Assembly: GCA_003446975.1 (NCBI GenBank)
Contig: DMAP01000122.1
Location: forward strand, 1 to 5,591
Source of the DNA: Clostridiales bacterium
Lineage (GTDB): Bacteria; Bacillota; Clostridia; Tissierellales; Dethiosulfatibacteraceae
Direction of reading: 5' to 3'
DNA length: 5,591 bases
The notes under the pieces are model-generated. The model searched no databases. It saw nothing but the letters and a program-made list of their open reading frames with translations, and was not told where the DNA came from. Below, one piece after another: positions 1-5,591 of the stretch; position 1 is the first letter of the stretch; each line of letters opens with the position of its first letter. Both the position numbers and the translations under genes were made by a program.

Positions 1-944
1 GCCCAAGATACCGCTTGTCTGACTCGCTTGTCCTGCAGGTTTTCTCTTGTGTAGTTGAATCCGATATAAGTTGTTGAAAGATTGTCTCCCAAGGCTACTT
101 GAACATTTGGATTATCTTGTAATCTCAATGTGTCATTTGGAGACATGTCATATGCTATATCAACGCCACCAACTTCTATTTCGATTGCTCTATTGGCTGC
201 TTCAGGAATAAATCTGAATACCAGCTCGTTTACCCCTTTGGTTTCAGCCCAATAGTCGTTGAATTTAACCAACTCAATCCTATCACCTTCAAACCATTCT
301 TTAAGCATGTATGGTCCGGTTCCATTTGGGTTTCTTGCTAGAAAATCTAAATCATGTGCATTGACATAAGCTTCAGATACCATACCCGCCGCGCCTACTG
401 TCAGTGCAGATAGCACCGGGGCAAACGGGAACTTTAATACCATTGTATACTCATAGTCTCCTGTAGCACCACTTTTTTCAAAATCGATAACTTTCAGATT
501 GTTTCCGACATAGCCCATCTCGTCGCCTCTGATTAAAGAGAAAGCGACATCACTGGCTTTAAGCTCGGTACCATCGTGGAATTTTACGCCTTCGCGGATT
601 TTGAATACCAATGTGGTTTCATCAACATATTCCCAACTCTCAGCTATTGCCGGGATAATGTTCATGCTTTCATCCAATGCTACCAGCGTTTCATACATCT
701 GCATCCTGACTTGCAATGATGCAGAGTCATTCTTTCCGTTTCCGTCCAGCTCACTTGGCGATGCACTCATAGCCATGACCAGTTTGTCTTTGGCTGGTGC
801 TGGTGGGGCTGTTGTTGGGGCTGCCGTTGTTTCACCCGGCGCTGTTGTTGGAGCTGCCGTTGTCGGAGCTGCTGGCTGCGTACAGCCACTTAACAGCGTC
901 ACAAATACCAACACCAATACTAGTAATAAACTTATTTTTCTCAT
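1..944 (-). CDS. Oligopeptide-type ABC transporter substrate-binding lipoprotein (SBP_bac_5 family), C-terminus cut by window edge
   Basis: Extracellular, lipid-anchored receptor that would deliver peptides or similar solutes to an ABC permease. I translated 314 codons from the ATG at 944-942 without a stop; family members are usually 500-600 residues, so roughly the last 40% lies beyond position 1. Residues 1-20 form a lipoprotein signal (MRK, then a hydrophobic run) ending in the lipobox LLSGC with the acylated Cys at 21. Residues 22-52 are a Pro/Thr/Ala-rich linker. The binding domain follows, with the family signature at about 99-124 (AESWE...FKIREGVKFHDG), then GTGPYMLKEW (208-217), FNDYW (228-232) and YIGFNYTRENLQDKRVRQA (293-311). 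The start is supported by a perfect AGGAGGA just upstream. It lies 44 nt after the second M24 gene with no visible terminator, so it is probably co-transcribed with the peptidases. The family binds oligopeptides, dipeptides, nickel and other solutes, so the ligand cannot be read from this fragment. Confidence 0.95.
   Translation of the reverse strand, partial: MRKISLLLVLVLVFVTLLSGCTQPAAPTTAAPTTAPGETTAAPTTAPPAPAKDKLVMAMSASPSELDGNGKNDSASLQVRMQMYETLVALDESMNIIPAIAESWEYVDETTLVFKIREGVKFHDGTELKASDVAFSLIRGDEMGYVGNNLKVIDFEKSGATGDYEYTMVLKFPFAPVLSALTVGAAGMVSEAYVNAHDLDFLARNPNGTGPYMLKEWFEGDRIELVKFNDYWAETKGVNELVFRFIPEAANRAIEIEVGGVDIAYDMSPNDTLRLQDNPNVQVALGDNLSTTYIGFNYTRENLQDKRVRQAVSW
808..863. repeat. Two-copy direct repeat encoding the TTAAPTTA linker motif
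   Basis: Two 23-nt copies at 808-830 and 841-863 match at 22 of 23 positions and are offset by 33 nt (11 codons). On the minus strand each encodes TTAAPTTA, residues 28-35 and 39-46 of the lipoprotein, separated by PGE. The repeat makes up most of the flexible spacer between the lipidated Cys and the folded domain. The in-frame spacing and near-identical DNA suggest a recent internal duplication that can change linker length without breaking the gene. Confidence 0.85.
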
Positions 945-948
945 AAAA

Positions 949-955
949 TCCTCCT
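949..955 (-). promoter_or_regulatory. Strong Shine-Dalgarno site of the binding-protein gene
   Basis: On the minus strand this reads AGGAGGA, followed by TTTT and then the ATG at 944-942. It is the only perfect AGGAGG before a gene in this window; the other starts have G-rich but less canonical sites. This fixes the start of the lipoprotein gene. I infer that it allows the binding protein to be made in larger amounts than the enzymes, as is common for transporter receptors. Confidence 0.85.
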
Positions 956-988
956 GTTAATAATTGTTTGTTTAGTGATTCCCTTCCT

Positions 989-2161
989 TCATTTGATCAA
1001 CACAATCTTTTCTTGCCTTTTACTTAAAAACTCACCACCTTTTTCTTTTACTACAATGTTTTCTTCTGTCAGAATGCTGTATTCACCATTGCTGTACAGA
1101 ATTGTAGGCTCTATTGTAAAGACCATGTTCTCCTCGATTGTTTCATGAGGAGCACTGCCATATCTAGGCCATCTCGGTCCTAGTAGGGCACCACCATCAT
1201 GGACTAGTCTTCCGATCTGATGACCAGTTGCATGGCTGATTTCCGGCATGCCTATATCCAATAAATGTTTTCTTGCCAGATCATCCAATTGATATCCCTG
1301 CATTCCTGGTCTGATGCTTTCCTTGACAAGCGTTATTGCGTCGTATACCGCATCAAATCTCATTCTCATTGACTCAGGCGCTTCTGTTTCATTTTCCTTT
1401 AGAAAGTATGCTGTTCTCGCAATATCTGACACATATCCCTCATAATTCACTGAGAAATCCATAATCAGAAAATCTCCCTTCTGAATTACAGCATCACTTG
1501 GTTCTCTGTGCGCAATTTTTTCTTTCAATACCATTGGATAGGTCAGCTTGTTGGTTATGCCATTTGTGACACCTCTAGATTTCATCTCAGCCACAAACAT
1601 TTCTGCAACTTGAATCTCTGTCATTCCTGCTTTCAGTTTATTGAATATGCTTTCATAAATATCAGTTGTGATTTCAATGGCCTTGACAATCTTTTCCACT
1701 TCTGATTTTGTCTTGATGCTTCGGATTTTTTTCAGAACCTTTTCTGAACTGACAAATCTAGACACCAGGCTCTTATCAAGTTTTTCCGACAACCACAGAT
1801 ATTTGCCCCTAGTTAATCCATCGCATAGATGATCGCTTTGCGAATAATTTAAGGCTATATGTCTTGGATTTAATCGCATCATCAATGCATTAAGTACTTC
1901 ATCAGCATTGTTGGAATATTTAAACACCTCATCAAATAATCCGCTATTCTCGCTTTCCTGAGCATCAATAATACTAGCCACAGCGTATTTTTTTCCTTCT
2001 CTGGTAAAGATGAAAAATGTATTGCCGACTGTTTTCAGTCCTGTCATTAGATTGACCGCAGCATCGCTACCCTCGCTTGAAAATATGAGCCATGAATCCA
2101 AATCGTACTCATTCAAGTAAGTTATTGCTTGCTTTATCTTTTCTTCATGCAGCTTGCTCAT
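989..2161 (-). CDS. M24B family metallopeptidase (Xaa-Pro aminopeptidase/creatinase fold), second paralogue
   Basis: Predicted cytoplasmic dinuclear-metal hydrolase of 390 residues; typical members remove an N-terminal residue before proline. There is no signal peptide. Residues 1 to about 145 form the creatinase-like N-terminal domain and about 150-390 the pita-bread catalytic domain. The five expected metal ligands are D235 (IMDFS), D246 (VSDIART), H314 (ATGHQIG), E351 (FTIEPT) and E366 (TEENIVV). H218 (IAHREPS) and H321 (LVHDGG) match the catalytic histidines of aminopeptidase P. The start overlaps the stop of the M20 gene as ATGA, with GGGGGT 5 nt upstream of the ATG, indicating translational coupling. 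It is paralogous to the M24 gene at 3429-4613: residues 229-255 match 24 of 27 there. M24 also includes creatinase, ectoine hydrolase and DMSP lyase, so a dipeptide or non-peptide substrate is possible; fold and metal site are secure, substrate is not. Confidence 0.93.
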   Translation of the reverse strand: MSKLHEEKIKQAITYLNEYDLDSWLIFSSEGSDAAVNLMTGLKTVGNTFFIFTREGKKYAVASIIDAQESENSGLFDEVFKYSNNADEVLNALMMRLNPRHIALNYSQSDHLCDGLTRGKYLWLSEKLDKSLVSRFVSSEKVLKKIRSIKTKSEVEKIVKAIEITTDIYESIFNKLKAGMTEIQVAEMFVAEMKSRGVTNGITNKLTYPMVLKEKIAHREPSDAVIQKGDFLIMDFSVNYEGYVSDIARTAYFLKENETEAPESMRMRFDAVYDAITLVKESIRPGMQGYQLDDLARKHLLDIGMPEISHATGHQIGRLVHDGGALLGPRWPRYGSAPHETIEENMVFTIEPTILYSNGEYSILTEENIVVKEKGGEFLSKRQEKIVLIK

Positions 2162-3417
2162 TTCATACCCCCATTTCTGTTGCTGTCCAGCATAGCCAAT
2201 GTGGTTCCTAATAGCACTTTAGTCCCATATAACAAGGATTCAATGGATATGCTTTCGTTGTGCAAATGGACTTTTTTTAAAACCTTGTCGAAAGAATCAA
2301 TCTCCAGCATCGGAGAGTATCCGTAAACATTATGTCTGATATATCGTCCGTCAGTATTGCCTAAAGCAATCATCGGCAATAATGTGGTATCGTTGTCAAA
2401 AAGATTGGACTGTTCTGCTAAAAGTCTAATGAAATCATTATCCAAATCGCTTTCATATCCGTCAAAATACTTTGTTATGCTATAGTCCAAGTCCAGCCCT
2501 TCAAATATCTTATCCAAAGTGGCAATAACGTCAGACTTGGTCATTACCGGCAAAAATCTGAAGGTTGATTTTATTTCATATACATTATCTGTCTTAAATG
2601 CTTCCTGATCGTACTCGAAGGCATTCAAGGTCAGTGTGTGATGCGTCATATACTCCCAAAGGTTTTGAATGGTTTGATCTTTGCTGATAAGCGTTCCGGT
2701 TTTTTCTCTGAATCTGATTGTGACATCACACAAAATTTCTTCAGATTTATATCCAGCCACTCTTGAAATAATATCATTCAATCTGCTTATGAAATCATTA
2801 CCTCCGGTTATCTTTATCGCTATCTCACAGACACCTTTTTCGCCACAAGCACAGATTCGGAATTGCTTTTCAAGATTTGGCAGGATGAAACCGCCACCTT
2901 CGTTAATCACATAGCCATTCGGTATCAGTTCTTTATGGTTTTCCACGAGATAATGCATCCCGTACTGGCTACCATTTTCCTCATCTGCGGTTGCTATGAA
3001 AATGATGTCTCTATCCAGGCTTATGTTGTTTCTTTTGATTAGTAGGAGAGGCATCAAAGCCATGACCGTCAGTTGCTTGGTATCTAGGGTTCCTCTTCCG
3101 ATGATTTGACTATCAGAGATTACTCCTGCGAAAGGATCATGATCCCATTTTGAATCATCCACATCCACTACATCCAAATGAGACATAAACAGCATTGGTT
3201 CCTTATCGCCACCCTTGAGTCTGGCAATAATATTTCCTCTGCCCGGAGCTGATTCTATTATCTTATAGTCAATCCCTTCTCTTTTAAGAATATATGCCAG
3301 GTAATGAACAGCAGTAATTTCATTGTTTCGACTGTTGATTGTCCTGATTCTCACAAGATCTTGAAGTATTTCTATAGTCTCTTTTTCTATGCTTTCATTC
3401 CAAATATTATCAATCAT
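2158..3417 (-). CDS. M20 family metallopeptidase / amidohydrolase
   Basis: Predicted cytoplasmic zinc-dependent exopeptidase or N-acyl amino acid amidohydrolase of 419 residues, a normal family length, with no signal peptide. The first catalytic segment has H80 and D82 (SHLDVV), W91 and DPF (94-96), and GRGTLDTK (107-114) with bridging ligand D112. ADEENG (144-149) carries the catalytic and ligand glutamates E146 and E147; E173 (INEGGG) and H386 (HLHNES) complete the metal site. NTDGRYIRH (354-362) matches the substrate-contacting segment, with R358 the likely carboxylate-binding Arg. The lid domain, about 195-305, lacks the usual GGHxSxP motif and reads ITGGNDFISRLND instead. The order of motifs resembles the carboxypeptidase S / ArgE / DapE / aminoacylase branch, but I cannot assign one. 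It starts 11 nt after the first M24 gene, with GGGG 7 nt before the ATG, and its stop overlaps the next M24 start by 4 nt. Confidence 0.92.
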   Translation of the reverse strand: MIDNIWNESIEKETIEILQDLVRIRTINSRNNEITAVHYLAYILKREGIDYKIIESAPGRGNIIARLKGGDKEPMLFMSHLDVVDVDDSKWDHDPFAGVISDSQIIGRGTLDTKQLTVMALMPLLLIKRNNISLDRDIIFIATADEENGSQYGMHYLVENHKELIPNGYVINEGGGFILPNLEKQFRICACGEKGVCEIAIKITGGNDFISRLNDIISRVAGYKSEEILCDVTIRFREKTGTLISKDQTIQNLWEYMTHHTLTLNAFEYDQEAFKTDNVYEIKSTFRFLPVMTKSDVIATLDKIFEGLDLDYSITKYFDGYESDLDNDFIRLLAEQSNLFDNDTTLLPMIALGNTDGRYIRHNVYGYSPMLEIDSFDKVLKKVHLHNESISIESLLYGTKVLLGTTLAMLDSNRNGGMK

Positions 3418-3428
3418 CTTGATCCCCG

Positions 3429-4613
3429 TTAGTCTTTAAATAGAATCAGTTCATTTTGTCTGACGCTCAGAATCTCCGCCCCTGATTCTCTTATAACCAC
3501 ATTTTCTTCCACCAACATGCATGGCAATCCATCGTCTTGGATAACGGTTGGTTCAATAGCATAAACTTCATTCAATGCAATGTATTTATCCGATTGCGGT
3601 CTAGGGAGTGACAATCTGGTGCCAACTTCGTGGCAGGCAATGCCAATCTGGTGTCCCACAGCGTGTCTGATTGTTGGATAGCCACCTGCTTCAATGGTTG
3701 CCCTGCCGACCTGGTCAACTTCGTGACCTTTCTTGCCAAGACCTATAAAGTCTATCGTATTCGTAATCGCCTGATGAGCTGTATTGAAGGCGTGTTGAAT
3801 ATCCGATGGTGCTTGCGTTTCTCCCGGTTTTAGAAAATAGGCTGTACGTGCTATATCAGATACATAACCCTTGTATCTCACACTGAAATCCATAATTAAT
3901 ATATCACCAGGTATGGATTTTTCGTGGCTGGGATTTCTATGGGCAAGTCCTGCCCTCACCAGACAAACTATCGGATACTCATATCCTTCGCCAACGCCAT
4001 TGGTCACATCATATTTCTTCATTCCTGCCACAAATAGATCCCCGATTTCCACTTCCGACATGCCACATTTGATTTGTGAAAACACCTCTGAATAAATGGT
4101 TTGTGTAATTTTTATGGCTTTTTTGATGTGTTCAAGCTCCGTCTCGGATTTCTTGCTTCTTAACTCTATTATAATGTCCTCGCTGGACACAGTGTTTTCG
4201 TTTATAAAATCTTTTCCCAACAGGTTCTCCAATTGGAGATACAATCCTTGGGTCAATCCATCACATAAGTTTTCATCTTTAGATATATTAAGGGCTAGTC
4301 TTTTTATTTTCAATTTTTTGAATAAATCTTTGAAATCATTGTCTATCGATTGGCCATATGCCTTCACTTCCGAGAATATGCCCGCTTCTTCATATTTTGC
4401 TTTGTCACTTGCTGATGTCAGCATGATGTGTTTTCCATCCTTCATGAAAAATGCGGCGGCAAGATGAACCGCGTCATCTCCTATTAAGAATGGCAATGTG
4501 GGGTCAGATTGCTCTCTAGAAAAAACCAGGAGGGAATCAATATTTTTTTCATTTAGAATAACCTCTAGTTGTCTTACTTTTTCAACAGGTATCCAGTATC
4601 TTTCCGCTAGCAT
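3429..4613 (-). CDS. M24B family metallopeptidase (Xaa-Pro aminopeptidase/creatinase fold), first paralogue
   Basis: Predicted cytoplasmic dinuclear-metal hydrolase of 394 residues with the same two-domain plan as the M24 protein at 989-2161: N-terminal creatinase-like domain to about 155, then the pita-bread catalytic domain. Metal ligands are D242 (IMDFS), D253 (VSDIART), H321 (AVGHQIG), E354 (YAIEPT) and E369 (VEENVV); H225 (LAHRNPS) and H328 (ACHEVG) are the expected catalytic histidines. There is no signal peptide. The ATG at 4613-4611 lies inside the end of the upstream small gene (7-nt overlap) and is preceded by GAGGTGAGG, a good ribosome site. The N-terminal domains of the two paralogues are more diverged but share LCDGLTxGxYL (here 117-125). 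The loop after H328 is shorter and differently composed, suggesting a different substrate pocket. Xaa-Pro dipeptidase or aminopeptidase activity is the default guess; a non-peptide amide substrate is the main alternative. Confidence 0.93.
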   Translation of the reverse strand: MLAERYWIPVEKVRQLEVILNEKNIDSLLVFSREQSDPTLPFLIGDDAVHLAAAFFMKDGKHIMLTSASDKAKYEEAGIFSEVKAYGQSIDNDFKDLFKKLKIKRLALNISKDENLCDGLTQGLYLQLENLLGKDFINENTVSSEDIIIELRSKKSETELEHIKKAIKITQTIYSEVFSQIKCGMSEVEIGDLFVAGMKKYDVTNGVGEGYEYPIVCLVRAGLAHRNPSHEKSIPGDILIMDFSVRYKGYVSDIARTAYFLKPGETQAPSDIQHAFNTAHQAITNTIDFIGLGKKGHEVDQVGRATIEAGGYPTIRHAVGHQIGIACHEVGTRLSLPRPQSDKYIALNEVYAIEPTVIQDDGLPCMLVEENVVIRESGAEILSVRQNELILFKD

Positions 4614-4909
4614 GTCCTCACCTCTTCAATTAAATATTTACCACCATTACTTACTGTAATTTCTTTAAGTATTTCAATTATAGTTTCACTCAGTTCACTC
4701 TGTTTTTCAGCTAACTCCAAGGTTACTTCACACTCATAGGCAGACCTGTTTCTTTGTCCTCCAATAATACCTGTGTAACTCAATTTATCCTTGAGAACTT
4801 CATTCTTATTTATCTCATTAATGATCATTGATAAACTGTGTAATTCTTTATTGTTTGCATAATAAGGATTCCCGTTTGCCGGTTTATCGAAAAATATCTT
4901 AAATCTCAT
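4607..4909 (-). CDS. Small protein of unknown function, 100 residues, embedded in the peptidase operon
   Basis: I do not recognise a family. The reading frame is real on context: it begins inside the last codons of the PLP-enzyme gene (11-nt overlap), has GGGGTGG 6 nt before its ATG, and its TAG stop overlaps the following M24 start by 7 nt. The protein is soluble, lacks a signal peptide or membrane segment, and has two cysteines (59 and 100) not arranged as a metal-binding pair. By eye it suggests a beta strand (2-8), an amphipathic helix (20-42), beta strands (43-65), a second helix (69-87) and a final strand (91-97). This beta-alpha-beta-beta-alpha-beta order would fit a ferredoxin-like or ACT-like fold, which is only an inference. 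GIIGGQRNRSAYE (47-59) is its most distinctive, turn-rich stretch. Possible roles include a small partner or regulator of the neighbouring enzymes, but nothing in the sequence decides this. Confidence 0.8.
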   Translation of the reverse strand: MRFKIFFDKPANGNPYYANNKELHSLSMIINEINKNEVLKDKLSYTGIIGGQRNRSAYECEVTLELAEKQSELSETIIEILKEITVSNGGKYLIEEVRTC

Positions 4910-5591
4910 TTGCGTCCACCCCGTTTAAGCTTATTAAGGCTTTCTCCAATCTATCCAAACCCGCTTTTAGAATTTCAAAGCTTGTGGCAAAACTGATTCG
5001 GACAAACCCTTCGGATCCTGGTCCAAAATATTCAATAGATCCTGGCACAATCAACAATTTACGTTGTTTGTGCAGATACTTTACAAATGCCTCACTCGTC
5101 ATTCCTGTCTTCCTGATATCCGCATATATAAGAAATGTTGCCTCAGGCTTCTCACAACTAATATTGGGCATCTTGGCTATTCTTTCCACTGCGTAATCCC
5201 TGTTTTTTTCGAGATGTCCAATCAGCTCATCCAGCCAGTAATAGCTCTTATCCATACACGCCATAATAGCGACTTGCGAAAGAGATGTGATGCCTCCCGC
5301 TGTAGTCATAACATGTGCTTTGTCGACTAGTCCTTCAAATACATCTTCATCCTGGCAATAGATGCATCCCGCTCTCAAACCTGCAATGCCAAAACTTTTG
5401 GAAAATCCAAAGACTGAAATTGTTTTTTTATTTCTACTGTTGCCTAATTCCAGGATGCTATTGAACTTATTGCCCGGATAAATGATATCTGACCATATTT
5501 CATCATTCATGATCCACAAATCATGTTTTTCTGCCACCTTCAGAAGGTGGTCCAAATCTTCCATCGGGTAGAGCTTGCCCAATGGATTATG
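4899..5591 (-). CDS. PLP-dependent class I/II aminotransferase or MalY/PatB-like C-S lyase, N-terminus cut by window edge
   Basis: C-terminal 230 residues of a fold-type I PLP enzyme; full-length members have about 390, so about 160 are missing. The frame is open exactly to position 5591 and opens with HNPLG, the conserved HNPxG whose Asn contacts PLP, so the gene does not begin at the internal TTG at 5582. Numbering from the edge, NDEIW (29-33) carries Asp30, which pairs with the pyridine nitrogen; FSKSFGIAGLRAG (63-75) carries the Schiff-base Lys65; and GFVRISFAT (195-203) carries Arg198, which binds the substrate carboxylate. KPEATFLIYAD (148-158) is typical of the small domain. Trp33 occupies the place usually held by Tyr (aminotransferases) or His (MalY). 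The reaction is amino-group transfer or, alternatively, beta-elimination from a cysteine conjugate. It is the first gene visible here and would act on amino acids released by the downstream hydrolases. Confidence 0.92.
   Translation of the reverse strand, partial: HNPLGKLYPMEDLDHLLKVAEKHDLWIMNDEIWSDIIYPGNKFNSILELGNSRNKKTISVFGFSKSFGIAGLRAGCIYCQDEDVFEGLVDKAHVMTTAGGITSLSQVAIMACMDKSYYWLDELIGHLEKNRDYAVERIAKMPNISCEKPEATFLIYADIRKTGMTSEAFVKYLHKQRKLLIVPGSIEYFGPGSEGFVRISFATSFEILKAGLDRLEKALISLNGVDANEI

Noticed and set aside
601..960. Plus-strand open frame of 119 codons with an Ala/Val/Gly-rich stretch resembling a membrane segment
   Set aside because: It is the antisense of the start of the binding-protein gene. 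The Ala/Val/Gly run is the complement of the Pro/Thr/Ala linker codons, and the minus-strand frame has a lipobox, family signature and strong ribosome site.
945..988. Promoter or terminator in the 44-nt gap before the binding-protein gene
   Set aside because: I found no stem-loop with a T-run and only a poor -35/-10 match (TTGATC with CTAAAC at 19-nt spacing, the first box inside the M24 gene). The gap is explained by the ribosome site alone.
4096..4467. Plus-strand open frame of 123 codons, and several shorter plus-strand frames elsewhere
   Set aside because: They all lie opposite minus-strand genes with complete catalytic motifs, show no recognisable domains, and are mostly Ser/Phe/Leu-rich as expected from antisense reading.
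989..4613. Assignment as the ectoine-degradation (DoeA-type) or creatinase pathway
   Set aside because: The M24 fold alone does not define these activities, and the accompanying genes expected for ectoine breakdown (an aspartoacylase-like DoeB, aldehyde dehydrogenase, AsnC-type regulator) are not visible. Kept only as an alternative.
5580..5582. TTG as the start codon of the PLP enzyme
   Set aside because: It encodes the Leu of the HNPLG motif; the frame continues to the window edge and about 160 N-terminal residues are missing, so the TTG is internal.

Overview
The window is a single, tightly packed run of genes, all on the minus strand and so read from right to left. The moderately AT-rich DNA, G-rich ribosome binding sites (including a perfect AGGAGGA), overlapping genes and a lipoprotein with a Pro/Thr/Ala linker after the lipobox suggest an anaerobic, low-GC Gram-positive bacterium, perhaps a Clostridia-type Bacillota. 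This placement is inferred from style only; the window contains no marker gene.

Layout in transcription order. (1) 5591-4899: C-terminal 230 residues of a fold-type I PLP enzyme (class I/II aminotransferase or MalY/PatB-like C-S lyase), cut by the right edge inside its HNPxG motif. (2) 4909-4607: a 100-residue protein of unknown function that overlaps the genes on both sides. (3) 4613-3429: an M24B metallopeptidase (Xaa-Pro aminopeptidase/creatinase fold). (4) 3417-2158: an M20 metallopeptidase or amidohydrolase. (5) 2161-989: a second M24B enzyme, clearly paralogous to the first. (6) 944-1: a lipoprotein substrate-binding protein of an oligopeptide-type ABC transporter (SBP_bac_5), cut by the left edge after 314 codons. 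The junctions are an 11-nt overlap, a 7-nt overlap, an 11-nt gap, a 4-nt ATGA overlap and a 44-nt gap. I see no terminator or convincing promoter between genes, so this is very probably one operon whose promoter and first gene(s) lie beyond the right edge. The transporter permease and ATPase genes may lie beyond the left edge.

The simplest reading is a scavenging operon. The binding protein captures a peptide or peptide-like compound outside the cell, the cytoplasmic M24 and M20 metalloenzymes cleave it, and the PLP enzyme processes a released amino acid. All five expected metal ligands are present in both M24 proteins and in the M20 protein, so the enzymes look active. M24 and M20 also include enzymes acting on non-peptide amides, so the substrate is open. 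The features most worth a second look are the two M24 paralogues flanking an M20 enzyme, the unknown 100-residue protein built into the same operon, the missing lid-domain His motif in the M20 protein, and a Trp where PLP enzymes of this type usually have Tyr or His. No coding-free stretch exceeds 44 nt, and I found no RNA gene, mobile element or CRISPR array.
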